Assembly: GCF_921293095.1 (NCBI RefSeq)
Contig: NC_060259.1
Coordinates: 7,502,001 to 7,566,000 of the forward strand
From: Ischnura elegans
Lineage: Eukaryota; Arthropoda; Insecta; Odonata; Coenagrionidae
Direction: 5' to 3'
Length of the DNA: 64,000 bases
Positions 1-10,261 of this stretch are shown here, in pieces (position 1 is the stretch's first letter; each line of letters starts with the position of its first letter). The position numbers and the translations under genes are program-made. Under the pieces are notes generated by a model. The model made no database searches. It was not told the DNA's origin and was given only the letters and a program-made list of their open reading frames with translations.

Positions 1-1
1 A

Positions 2-997
2 AACACGCCCTACGAACGTTACAAGTTCGCTCAGAGAAGCCAAGGTGATACTGAGACAGTAGATGAATTCGTGATTAGGCTGAGACAGCAGATACAAAAT
101 ACGGGTTGGCAGGGGAAGCAAGCAGAGGAAGCTGTCCGGGACCAGCTCGTTGCAAAGTGTTGTTCCAGTGAACTTCGAGTTAAACTTCTCACGGAAGCCT
201 CAGATTTGACATTGACCAAGGCAATGGACATCGCGCGCCGGTGGGAGCTGACTGCTAGGCAATCGAGACAAATGTCTTCAGAAGTGGCGGTGAATGCAAT
301 GCACACGGCGAATAAACAGTGGTCACGTAACTCAGGTAAACGTAAGACGTCAAAGAAAGGCGAGTGTTATCGTTGTGGATTGACGGGACATTACGCAAAT
401 GACAAATAGTGTCCAGCGAAGGAAAAGAAATGTAATAAATGTGGTCTTATTGGGCATTTCTCAAAGTGTTGCAAAACAAAAGCAAGCAAAATAAAGTCTA
501 GGGCAGCGAGTCCCTCAAAGAGAAAAGTGAGGAATATAAGTTGTGACAACGAAAGTGATTCTGAAAGCTCTGGTAGTGGAGTAAAGGGTGGTTATACGTT
601 TAGTGCTAAAGGTGGTTCTAAAGTTAATCATGATTTGTTAAAAGTTAAAATTGGGTCAGTGCCAACTGACGCCCTAATTGATTCAGGAGCTACTGTTAAT
701 GTGATTGACAAAGAGGAATGGGAAAGACTGAAATCTGAGAAAGTAAAGTGTATCTCATATTTAACTTATCAAAGATTGTATGTGTATGGTTCTGATAAAC
801 CTGTGACTGTGTTGGGTGCTTTTAAGGCTGATGTATCGGTGCGTGATAGAATAGTGCCTAAGGTTGAATTCCTGGTTATGGATGGTAAGGCGATTTCAAT
901 CTTGAGTAAAAATACTTCTATTGATCTAGGACTTTTGAAGGTGGGAATAGACGCCCAAGTCAGGTCAGTGGGGTCATTTTTGGAAAAAAAAGTATGA
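2..997 (+). pseudogene. Mag-like gag and protease region
   Basis: One reading frame runs from the window edge through gag and protease. It holds two zinc knuckles for RNA binding (CYRCGLTGH around 364-390 and CNKCGLIGHFSKC around 430-468) and the retropepsin motif LIDSGATVNVID at about 673-708, whose DSG is the catalytic aspartate loop. A TAG codon at 407-409 interrupts the frame inside the first knuckle; the same frame continues directly after it. The frame ends at 995-997 just after a run of eight A residues, where coding moves to the +1 frame. The start codon lies upstream of the window. The lesions suggest decay; a programmed shift at the A run cannot be excluded from one copy. Confidence 0.85.
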
Positions 998-1306
998 AAG
1001 TGTCTTTACCGGCATTGGGAAATTGAAAGATTATAGCATTAAAATCCCAATAAACACTAATGTTAACCCGGTAGCGCAGCCTGTACGGAGAATGCCGTAT
1101 CAGCTAAGAGAAGTTGAAAGGAAATTAATCCAAGATTTGTTAGATAAGGACATTATAGAAGAGGTAGATGGTCCCACACCTTGGGTATCTCCAATCCAAA
1201 TAGTGCCTAAGAAATCAAATGAATGGCGCCTGGTGGTAGATATGCGCTGGGTAAATGAGGCAATTACAAGAGAACGTCAGCCAATGCCTACGATTGAGGG
1301 ACTACT
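998..1306 (+). pseudogene. Mag-like RT, N-terminal part, cut by piggyBac
   Basis: This frame encodes the start of the reverse transcriptase: the conserved VAQPVRRMPY block, then WVSPIQIVPKK and LVVDMRWVNEAI, ending at PTIEGLL. The residues up to LL (codon positions to 1306) are retrotransposon; what follows is piggyBac end sequence and its in-frame translation is meaningless. The RT continues at 5678 with NELRGG and the SKLDLTWGYHQ block. It lies in the +1 frame relative to gag-protease. Removing the piggyBac insertion and one copy of TTAA rejoins the two halves in phase, which is the main evidence for the insertion boundaries. Confidence 0.88.
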
Positions 1307-1315
1307 CACTTTCAC

Positions 1316-1380
1316 TGCGGAGCACGTCTATCGACGTGGTCGCGATCTTCTGCCAGCGGCGGAACACGTCAATCGACGTG
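1316..1380 (+). repeat. Subterminal palindromes of piggyBac, left end (two copies)
   Basis: Two 16-bp near-perfect palindromes, CACGTCTATCGACGTG (1323-1338) and CACGTCAATCGACGTG (1365-1380), are each preceded by GCGGA plus one base. A third copy with the same GCGGA lead lies near the right end. Repeated sites just inside transposon ends are commonly transposase-binding sites; that role is inferred here. Confidence 0.7.
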
Positions 1381-1843
1381 CTAACACACTTACGTATGAA
1401 ATGGCTTCTGATTGAATTAATTCTATATATACCGACATGTGCTTAATTATTCTTCTTTTTTATGATCCAGACATCATATATTCGGATCCGTTTCAAGGTG
1501 CCTTTCTTACATTGAAAGTTATGTTTATCATTACCTCGAGTAACTTTTATCATTTTCTTATGCTCTCTTTTGAGATTTAATATAATCATTTTGCGAGATA
1601 ATTTGTGTTTCACATAATTTATTAGTTAAAAAATCCGTATTTAACTTTATAAATGAAATATTATGAAATTTAATTTATATTTACGAATAGTTCATACCGC
1701 GTGGTAAGCTGATACATATATTATAAATATTGATTATCTTAGAGACAATGACACGTTGCTCCTTTTTTCGCCATCTTTAGTATATTTCTTGACGTGTGAA
1801 GACTAATATCACAACTTTCAAAATGATTACTTCTACGACGGTG

Positions 1844-1947
1844 CTGTGGTAGATGAAAAAAATATATATATATATAAATATATTTCCCCCCCCCCCATCT
1901 ACCACAGTTACAACTGTGTGTGTATACATATATACAGTTGTAACTGT
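1844..1947. repeat. Paired hairpins in piggyBac 5' region
   Basis: Two perfect inverted repeats sit next to each other. CTGTGGTAGATG (1844-1855) pairs with CATCTACCACAG (1896-1907) around an AT and poly-C loop. ACAGTTACAACTGT (1904-1917) pairs with ACAGTTGTAACTGT (1934-1947) around a 16-base loop. The function is unknown; they lie about 540 bp upstream of the transposase start codon. Confidence 0.7.
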
Positions 1948-2486
1948 TGGTTGAATCGCGCTATATCCGTCGATTTTGTTAGCGGAGGTTTTCTCTCAGA
2001 TTTTGTTGAGACAGCTATGTTATGAGTACTAAAGAACACATTGGTACACAATGAATACAAAGTGGAAACTTCGTTAGAAAAAATTCTACCGTGATGAAGA
2101 AGCAATGCTGCCGAAAATATTTTCAGACCCGAAACGGTAAGATGAGAATACACAGAATGGACGTCGGTATAAATTCGCTGTAATTGATATTTCTGGAACA
2201 GGATACCATTACGTCCTAAAGGAAACTTTTGCTGGTGTCACATTCTGTGTTTTAATCAGTAAAGTACACGACAGATTCAACATTTTGCTACAATAGCTGT
2301 GCTTCTGACCTACTAGTCGGTGAGCAACAATTCAGAAGCAATGTACTACAAAGTGACGGCACGGTTGAAAATTAGCCTGAAGTTTCAGATTCAAGAATGC
2401 AGAACAGACGTGAACGTGGAGGAGAGACGTTCTGACATCGGGCAGTGCAATTTTAGCTCCAGTACATTAGGTCAGTGGTATCCATA

Positions 2487-4774
2487 ATGGGGAAAAGAAG
2501 ACGCCAAGTAGAAATATCTCCCCAATATCAAGGTAAGGTTTTGCCTAATTTAATAGTTTGTGTAAAGTGCTAATTCTCAAGTTTTCATTTTCTATAAGCT
2601 AAAAAACGAATTTTCTATTTAGGGGAATCATCGAAACAAAAATTTTTAAAAATAGGGATTTCCAAAAACAAATTATCATCTTCTCCTGAAGTACAGTCAA
2701 CTCCAGGTAATTATTGCTTTATTACTTCATCTGTTTGATTGAGATTGCTCGGACACACTCGGACTAACTATTAGCTCTTTCACTCTTTGCATTAACGTTT
2801 TAGATTCTGATTCGTCGTTGGATCCAGTTTCTATACCCAAAGAGTCTCCAGCTGGTCCTTCAAATGCCTCTTCATCAATACTTGGTAAGAAAAGCAAACA
2901 TTTTTCAAAAATTGATGACAAAATATCTGCCTGTTAAAATTTGCACCTCCTATGTGTTTTTTATTTATATAATTTTTTTATTCTGTCGACGAATGTAGGA
3001 ATGCCTTCACCCAACGCAATTTCGGGATACAGAGATAGAAATTTACCAGAGAAAGAAATTGAAGCTATCCTGGAAGATGATACTTCCGGTTCAGGGGACA
3101 GTGATGACAGCTTTCTTCTAAGTAGCGACGATATGGAGGATGATGGAAGCACCGAATCCGAAGACTGCGTATACCCAGAGGATGATGACGCTTTCGAAGA
3201 TTCATCAATAGGTATGTGTGATAGCTTCTCAAGTTCCCTAACCCATGGCTCAGCTGTGACTCCGGGTTTGTCTATCCACGCGCGTCGTACTGACTGAACT
3301 TGGTCTATGGAAACACCCGCATTGCCAGAAATGACTTTCACTAGACAGAGGAATTTGAAAGTGAAACCAAATGGAGACACTCCATGGGATTTTTTTCATC
3401 TGGTATTCACAGACCAAATAGTAGAAAAAATTATTCAAGAAACAAATAATAACGCGGACTGTTTCTTGAAAGAGAGGCTATCTCCTCGCGCACGCATAGG
3501 ATGTTGGGAACCTGTCACAAAGAATGAGTTTTTCGTGTTTATGGGGCTACTACTGCACATGAGACTGATCCAAATATCTCAGATTCAGGATTACTGGCGG
3601 AAAGACAAGTTTTATAACATCCCTTTCTTTCCCTCACACATGTCTCGGGACAGGTTTCAAATAATTTTACGAGTATTACATTTTGCACCTGCCGAAGGGA
3701 CACAAAAACCACGTTCATCTGACCGCCTTCAGAAAATAAGGCCACTGTTAAATCATTTTGATGACATAATGGATGAAATATATTACCCTTCCCGAGAATT
3801 GAGTATTGACGAGTCCATGATTTTATGGAGGGGGCGATTGTCTTTCAGGCAGTACATTAAAGGAAAAAAACATAAGTTTGGTGTAAAGCTATACATGCTG
3901 GCTGAACCCACTGGCCTTGTCACAAAAATTTTAGTTTACACAGGAGCCGGGGAAAACTCTGAGGGAGGACTTGGGCACGATGGGCTGTGTTGTTCATAAA
4001 CTTTTGCAGGCATATGGAGGAGTAGGACACTGTGTATTTATGGACAACTACTTCACCAGTGTGGACATTGTTACAAGTTTAGCAGCAAATAAAATTTTGT
4101 GCACTGGCATGTTGAGGAGTAATCGAAAAGGTAATCCCGCGGAAGTTACTGCGAAAAAAATAAAAAAAGGAGAAGTTGTGGAAATGTGGTCCGACGACGG
4201 GGTTTGTGTGCTAAAATGGAAGGACAAAAGGGAGGTGACAATGATTAGCACACAGCACTCGGGAAAGTTGGTGAATAGCGTGAGCAAAAGGAAAATTGAA
4301 AGGAGGGTTCCTGAAGCTGTGAGGGAATACAATAAATTCATGGGTGGTGTTGATAGGTTAGATCAACTTTTGTCCTACCACATAACCTCAAGAAAGACCT
4401 TGCGTTGGTATAAAAAGGTTGCTCTCCATATTGTGCAAATAATGCTATTAAACAGCTTTCAACTGTATTAAATGTATTCAAAGGGAGAGAAAATGAGTCT
4501 ACAGAGTTTTAGACTTAGTATTATAGGAAAACTCGTCAGTTTTGGCCGGACTCAGGAAAACGTCATCGTTTCCCAAACCCAACCACTTGAGATGCACTTT
4601 CCCAAGTTCAACCCCATGACAGCTAAAGGGGATAGAAGGAAACAAAAAAACTGCCGTGTATGTACAAAAAAAGGAAAACGCCAGCAAACTATATACCGCT
4701 GCCCTGATTGCGGAGAAAATCCTCCTCTTTGCCTGGAAAAGTGCTTCAAAGAGTTTCACGGAAGGATTGATTAA
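2487..4774 (+). pseudogene. piggyBac transposase with three introns, disabled
   Basis: DDD transposase that cuts and pastes at TTAA. Proposed exons: 2487-2532, 2623-2706, 2804-2884 and 2999-4774. Every intron is GT-AG and splits a codon after its first base, and together they give one open frame from MGKRRRQVEISP into the acidic N-terminal region. Catalytic aspartates are visible in LSIDESMILW (3807), CVFMDNYFTS (4043) and MGGVDRLDQLL (4352). A C-terminal cysteine-rich domain (CRVC, CPDC, CLEKC; 4652-4760) matches the usual piggyBac zinc-binding tail. The total of about 660 residues is normal to long for the family. Lesions: TGA at 3295-3297, a one-base shift near 3970, and TAA at 4469-4471. 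The gene fills the middle of the element and is not expected to make active enzyme. Confidence 0.88.
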
Positions 4775-5503
4775 ATTACGTGCATCATGTTTGGTGAATA
4801 TGTTTTAGATAAGTATGTTTGTTTATGTGAGTGTTTTTATCATATTCTTGTATATTTACTGACGTTTTTTAATGGTCATAAAACCTGATAAAACATTTGT
4901 AAAAGTCATTCTATTTTTATTATTTTACTTGCTAAGAATGCAAATTGTTAATCTTAATTCGAGATAAATACATATTATCCTACAAATTTTCTTTGTCCTT
5001 ATTTTGTCCTACAAAATCCTTTTACCAATTTATTAGTGTATTTTCAACATAGAGGAGTGCATGAACTGTAATATACCTCTACTCTTTTCCACCACTCTTC
5101 AAGAACCATCGAGTATATAACCATTCAAGCGGGGAGTATAAAAGATAGTGGTCTAAGATAGGTTTCCAAGGTAAGTATAATGAGGCTAGTCATAAAAATT
5201 ACCTAATTCCGGTATTTACCTCAAATATGTGCAGAAGATCAACATCAAAATGTATATTCTCCCCATCTAAGGTGAACGTCCAAAAATGTTTTGTGCACAA
5301 AATGTACGATAAAAAAAGAGCATCAGGTGGGATTCCGAGTTCAAATATTCAGTTAATGGTACGAGGGTAGTAATTAAATACGGATTAACTATATACTTGT
5401 TTTAATCATCGATATTTAGCGACTAAAGAAGATGTATTTATGCATAAGAAAATTTACAACCTTCTGTAATACGGGTTGCATAACCACGGACCATTGTCAA
5501 CAG
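4775..5503. other. Non-coding 3' part of piggyBac
   Basis: AT-rich stretch between the transposase stop and the right-end palindrome. I see no supported gene here; it presumably holds the 3' untranslated region and right-end sequence of the transposon. Confidence 0.6.
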
Positions 5504-5524
5504 CGGACCACGTCGATCGACGTG
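5504..5524 (+). repeat. Subterminal palindrome of piggyBac, right end
   Basis: CACGTCGATCGACGTG (5509-5524), preceded by GCGGAC, is the third member of the GCGGA-N-palindrome family found at 1316-1380. It lies about 150 bp inside the right terminus, and the GCGGA lead points the same way as in the left copies rather than inverted. Confidence 0.7.
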
Positions 5525-5677
5525 GAAAATAAATTATCCAATTATACCGAAAAAAAATTGAAAATTTTAGTTTGGTGATACTGGATGTTCATTACATCCA
5601 ATTTCAAACCTGTTGGCGAGAAAAAAAAATTCCGCATTTTTGGATCATAGGGGACTTGAACAGTCGCAGTCAAAGTG

Positions 5678-8106
5678 TTAATGAGCTAAGAGGAGGAGTA
5701 GTTTTTTCAAAGTTGGATCTCACTTGGGGATATCACCAAATTCTGCTAGACGAAAGCTCTCGGGCAATCACTACATTTTGTACCAGTGTTGGTCTGTTTA
5801 GATATAAAAGATTAATGTTTGGTCTGAATTGCGCTCCTGAATTGTACCACAAAATTATGTCACAAGTGTTGCAAAAATGTGAAGGGGTATGTCATTTTTT
5901 AGACGATATGGTGGTATTTGGGAAATCTCAAGCTGAACATGATTGCAGACTAGAAAGGGTTTTACAAACTTTTAAAGAAAAGGGTTTGACATTGAATAAA
6001 GGAAAATGCAGGTTCAATGCAAAAGAAATAGAATTTTTGGGACATAACATATCTGCAGATGGTTTTAGCCCCACAGAGAGTAATGTGCAAGCTGTCAAAG
6101 AATTTAGAGCCCCTGAGAATGTATCGGAGGTAAGAAGTTTTTTAGGATTGACAAATTTTGTGTCAAAGTTCATCAATAACTATTCTTCGGTGACAGAACC
6201 TCTCCGGTATCTCACTAGAAAGGGTGTTAATTTCACATGGGGAAAGGAACAAGTGGAAGCTTTTGCAAAATTAAAAGAATTAATCAGTGGCACTCTTGTG
6301 TTAGACTTCTATGATATGACAGCACCTTTGCAGGTAATCGTTGATGCTAGCCCAGTGGGATTGGGAGCAGTAATGGTGCAGTTGAAACCAGAAGGCCCTA
6401 GAGTGGTCAGATATATAAGTAAAGCTCTAACAGACGTAGAGAAAAGGTACTCTCAAACGGAGAAAGAAGCTCTTGCGATAGTGTGGGCATGTGAAAAGCT
6501 TCACCTCTATCTGTATGGTAGGGAGTTTGAGCTAATAACAGATCATCGACCCTTGGAAATTATTTATGGACCTAAGTCAAGACCTAGTGCCAGAATAGAA
6601 AGATGGGTTTTGCGGCTACAGGCTTATAGTTACAAAGTAAAATATAGGCCGGTAAAAAGTAATATAGCTGACTGTTTGTCAAGGTTATTACGCATACGAG
6701 ATGAGCCAAAGTCAAAAACAGATAGTGACGAAAGGGTGGTGATGTGCTTAGTAGAGGCATCAATCCCAAATGCTATGTCCTTACAACAAATTCAAAAGGC
6801 TTCTGAGCAGGACAGCGAATTGAAACTGATAAGAAATTGTCTTCAAAGCGACAATTGGCCTAAAGAATTAAGATTTTATGAGCTTATCAAACATGAATTG
6901 TGTGAAATTAATCAATTGTTAATTAGGGGGACAAGAATAGTATTACCAAAAACTCTTCAGGAGCATGCAATGGTATTAGCTCACGAGGGTCATATGGGGG
7001 TTGTTAGTATGAAGCAAATTTTAAGAACCAAGGTTTGGTGGAAAAATATGCTAAGGGATGTTGAAAAGTGGTGTAGGTCCTGTCATAAATGTCAGTTAGT
7101 GGCTAGGAGTGACCCGCCAGAACCAATGGTACGATCTGAATTGCCAAGTCGACCATGGGAAGATATTAGTCTTTTTTTGGGCCCCTTGCCATCAGGTGAC
7201 AATTTGTTGGTAGTGTTAGATTTGTACAGTCGATATTTGGAGGTGGAAATAATGAAGTCCATCACTGCTGAAAAACTAGTATCTAAATTAAAAGTTTTGT
7301 TTGCACGGTATGGTTTGCCAAAGTCAGTGTTATCAGATAATGGACCATCATTTAAAGATACAGGTTTTCAAAAGTTTCTGAAAGATTTCAATATTATCCA
7401 TCATTTTGCTACACCATATTGGCCTCAGGCAAATGGAGCGGTAGAACGCCAAAATCGAAACATTATGAAAAGGTTAAGGATTGCTGGTGCATCAAAGAAA
7501 CGCTGGAAAGAGGAACTTCTGATATACCTATCCTCATATCGAGCCACTCCCCACTCAGTAACAGGTTGCCCACCAGGAGAGTTGTTCTTTGGACGCAAAA
7601 TTAGGTCAAAAATTCCAGATTTACAGTTATCTACACAGGAGAATCAGGTGTTAGATGAAGAAATTAGGGACAGGGAGGTAATGTTGAAGGATAAAGGTAA
7701 ATTTTATGCAGATTTAAACCGTCATGCAAAGCCTAGTCTTGTGGAACCAGGTGATGTGGTGTTAATGAAACAAGCTAGAGAAAACAAATTATCCACTCCT
7801 TTTAGACAGGATCCTCTGACTGTTATAGAACGTCAAGGAAATTCAGTGTTGATTTCGGACAATCTAGGGAAAACTTATAGAAGGAATACTTCTCATGTTA
7901 AACCATATGTTCAGAGGGAAAGGGAGAATGGGAGCAAAGAAGAGAACTACAATGAAATAACACCAAGGGAAGAGATAGTAGATGTGGGAAGGAGTTTACA
8001 ACCTAGTCCTGTGAAGGCTAGAAACAATGAAGGGAAAACAGGAGAGTTGAGGAGGTCAACGAGAGAACATAATAAACCTAGTTATTTACAGGATTATATT
8101 ATGTAG
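5678..8106 (+). pseudogene. Mag-like pol: RT, RNase H, integrase
   Basis: This long frame resumes RT after the piggyBac insertion; codons before 5678 in the same open frame belong to piggyBac. Order of domains: RT with SKLDLTWGYHQ and the catalytic FLDDMVVF (about 5895-5918, FLDD in place of the common YxDD), RNase H (VDASPVGLGAV, EKEALAIVWA, TDHRPL), then integrase with its HHCC zinc-binding site (HEGHMG to CRSCHKC) and DDE core (SDNGPSFKDTG; PYWPQANGAVERQNR). The first integrase aspartate is absent: where relatives have an Asp before the LLGPLPSG-like block, this copy reads ISLFLGPLPSG (7165 onward) with one residue fewer. The frame closes with TAG at 8104-8106. The enzyme set is otherwise complete. 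Confidence 0.9.
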
Positions 8107-8336
8107 ATCACTGAAATGTATTCAATACTTAATATGTCTTCAATATTTAACATGTATTCACTATTTAATGTGTTCATTATTAATTCATTATTCAACAAAT
8201 GCCCAGTTTGTAAAAGACTTTCATTTATGTAGACTGAAGAATTTTATTTAGTTGAAAAGTGCATTGTTGTAACATGTATAAGGATTTGTTTGTTTTGTTC
8301 AAGTCATTATATTTATGCAAGGGAAAGAATGTCTCT

Positions 8337-8352
8337 GAAAGGAGAAAAGGGA
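8337..8352 (+). other. Polypurine tract of the Mag-like element
   Basis: An all-purine run, GAAAGGAGAAAAGGGA, lies immediately before the TGTAG start of the 3' LTR. This is the expected primer for plus-strand DNA synthesis. Confidence 0.75.
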
Positions 8353-8500
8353 TGTAGTGTCCTAAGGTTGGCAGCCTTGATGTTGGTCGATTGTTGGGGT
8401 TGCTGGGAACAAGGTTGTTGTATGTGAGTGAGACAATAAAGATGGCGATAAGTAAGGCGTGCTTGTTTTAATGATTCTTTGTCCAAGTTAGGACAGTACA
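8353..8500 (+). repeat. 3' LTR of the Mag-like element (148 bp)
   Basis: The segment begins TGTAGTGTCCTAA and ends TTAGGACAGTACA, so its ends are inverted repeats of each other with one mismatch and begin TG and end CA. It follows the polypurine tract and contains AATAAA at 8435-8440. Very short LTRs fit the Mag lineage. The flank at 8501 is the putative THAP locus; the other flank is outside the window. Confidence 0.8.
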
Positions 8501-8502
8501 CA

Positions 8503-8732
8503 AGGTAGTTCCCATATTTATCTAAATTACATGCCTCTAGTTGAAAACCTAAAATATCTAAATATGGTGGTGGACTGCAAGATTTCCAATCCATATACAT
8601 TTTTTTCAATAGCTGCATCACATCACGCTGATATAATGCAACCTTTTGCATGATGTATGCACTTTTATTTTTCGGCAACGTTTTTAAACATCTATAAAAA
8701 AAATAGGGCTGCACTTCCAAGCCACAATTCAT
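8503..8732 (-). pseudogene. Unknown coding fragment cut by the Mag LTR
   Basis: A minus-strand open frame starting MNCGLEVQPYFFYRCL and running to NLDKYGNYLV stops making sense exactly where the Mag LTR begins at 8500. I do not recognise the family. It lies in the same orientation as the THAP exons at 8986-9490, so it may be a later exon of the same gene or element; no clear splice acceptor was found upstream of it. The codons read through the LTR are not part of it. Treat as a fragment of uncertain identity. Confidence 0.35.
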
Positions 8733-8985
8733 TCGAAAAAATCACAACTTATGTAGTGTCCCAATTACTACCACAACCACTAAATACGAGAAAGATAGCA
8801 GGTTCAGCACTCTATAACCAAAACAGCTAATAACCACTTCCTTGTTACTACTCAGTTAGACAGTTGGCCCACCTATGCTCGCATTAGTTTCAGCCTTAAC
8901 TATGGTTGCTAATCAATGAATTTTTATTTTTAATATACGGCTGAAAACTACAAGATTAAATAATACATTCCTTTGAAATACCTAC

Positions 8986-9490
8986 CTTAATTGGCTCTCC
9001 TCGTCGTCCATGCCGTCTGTGTACTCAAACTGGAGATTTTTCTATCGACGATATTGGTAAATTCATAGACGGGACAGCACATCTCTTCAAAAATCGATGT
9101 CTTGCTGGAAAATCTATTGAGAAAGAACACGTTAAAACATAGATAACTACAAGGAGGTTAACATTCGCATCGACTTCACAACGTGATCTCAGCCACGTCG
9201 AAACAAATTAAGAGAAAAAAAGTGAAATAGAAAAATGTATACGTACCCGGTAATATATAATCGTTCTTTATGAAGTGCAAAGAACACACCAGCATGCTCT
9301 TCGTCACCTTTTTCCCGATTTTCAGCCGGTGGATCCACAAATTCCGTCGATCGACCTTCTCCATCTCACACCAATCATTCCTGCGATAGAAAACATCGCC
9401 TTGCTTTGGAAATTCGTGAAATCGAACTACGGTGTTCCTACAGGCCTTAAAGAACACTGTGGCACACAGCAATTCTTGTTAGATTTCCCT
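8986..9490 (-). pseudogene. THAP zinc-finger exons, degenerate
   Basis: A THAP-type C2CH DNA-binding domain on the minus strand. The first Cys pair (NCCVPQC) lies near 9470 in one frame; a shift moves the frame to VRFHEFPKQGDV, then NLWIHRLKIGKK and the hallmark VCSLHF, DYILPG. A GT donor follows the base at 9247. A second exon (9104-8986), joined in phase 1, continues with RHRFLKRCAVPSMNLP, the usual basic and proline-bearing tail of THAP domains. A TGA follows soon after, so both exons carry lesions. THAP domains occur in P-element transposases and in proteins derived from them; which applies here is unknown. The Mag insertion at 8500 lies downstream in the same direction. Confidence 0.6.
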
Positions 9491-9604
9491 TTTCTTGGAG
9501 AAAAAGTCATCGGAATATTCTCCATCGCAAGCAAACGACACTACTTCTCCTCAGAAGAACCTTTTCTGAATGAGCCGTGCGCAAAAGTATACCCGGACCA
9601 GTGA

Positions 9605-10240
9605 TTCTACTTTCGCCCGGTAGTTGGCGTGTAGTTGGCTGGAATCACGAATAGTTTCGGACCTCTGCCACTTTAAGGCACTAAACCGAAAAGGCACATA
9701 GGCCATAGAACATGATGCTCTATGGAATAGGCTCTAAACCGAAATTGCACGAAATGCGATGGCACGAAACCTCCTCAAGTCCGAAATGGCACTTTACGGA
9801 AAAAAGTGCCGATCCGAAAAGGCACCATAGTTTCGTGCCATATAGTGCAATATAGTTTCGGATCTTACATCTCACTCACTCAAAGGCGGAGAGGGGCTGG
9901 AGAGGAAAAACATTTGTCTATAAAAATTATAGGAAAGACGGAATGGAGGGAAAGAGAAGGAAAGGTCATTGGACACTCAAATGAGGTAGCAAGCTGGGGA
10001 ATTCCCCGCGGGAGAAAAAGGGAAGGGGCGGGAAAACGTCCGTTTTCGGGACTCTATTGAGGGATTACACGGCACATTCTGGGGTTGTCCACTCATAAAG
10101 AAAGGGGCAAGGAGTTGTTTGAGAAGGTTTGGCATTTTTTTGCATTTTGCATTGTTTGAGAAGGTTTGGGCATCGGGTGAAGACATAGTTAACCCTTTCG
10201 CTGCTGTTCAATCTCCGAAAACCTACTCCTCTCATGCGGC
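9605..10240. repeat. Cluster of CCGAAA/TTTCGG motifs
   Basis: From about 9645 to 9865 the words CCGAAA, TTTCGG and GGCAC recur at irregular spacing, often as CCGAAAAGGCAC or close variants, on both strands. It is a degenerate short repeat with no supported coding. The rest of the interval to 10240 is G-rich sequence without a recognisable feature. Confidence 0.5.
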
Positions 10241-10261
10241 GAAAAGGTTAAAATTAGAGAT

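Larger units (their letters stand above)
1307..5677 (+). mobile_element. piggyBac-type DNA transposon (4371 bp)
   Basis: Seen: the left end CACTTTCACTGCGG (1307-1320) and the reverse complement of the right end, CACTTTGACTGCGA (5664-5677), form a short terminal inverted repeat. The right end is followed by TTAA (5678-5681), the target of all piggyBac elements; on the left only one T of the duplication remains (1306). The Mag pol frame resumes across the empty site. Inside lies a transposase gene with the three expected aspartates, but with two stop codons and one frameshift. The element also carries three copies of a palindrome next to its ends and a hairpin-rich stretch upstream of the gene. 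It is therefore a defective copy, though long and recently enough inserted to keep its ends. Confidence 0.9.
1..8500 (+). mobile_element. Mag-like Gypsy LTR retrotransposon, 5' end outside window
   Basis: Seen: gag with two Cys-His zinc knuckles, an aspartic protease (LIDSGATVNVID), reverse transcriptase, RNase H, integrase, a purine tract and a short LTR follow one another on the plus strand. The gene order RT-RNaseH-IN is that of Ty3/Gypsy elements. Very short LTRs and paired zinc knuckles are typical of the Mag lineage, so that assignment is an inference from family knowledge. The element is split at 1306/5678 by a piggyBac insertion. The 5' LTR lies before the window, so LTR divergence and target duplication cannot be read. 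The copy is dead: a nonsense codon in gag, a frameshift between protease and RT, and a missing integrase aspartate. Confidence 0.9.

Noticed and set aside
5572-5677. First 35 codons of the long pol frame
   Set aside because: These bases belong to the piggyBac right end; the frame is open by chance. Pol starts to make sense at the TTAA.
8752-8762. Second copy of the Mag LTR start (TGTAGTGTCC)
   Set aside because: Identity ends after ten bases; no matching LTR body or end follows.
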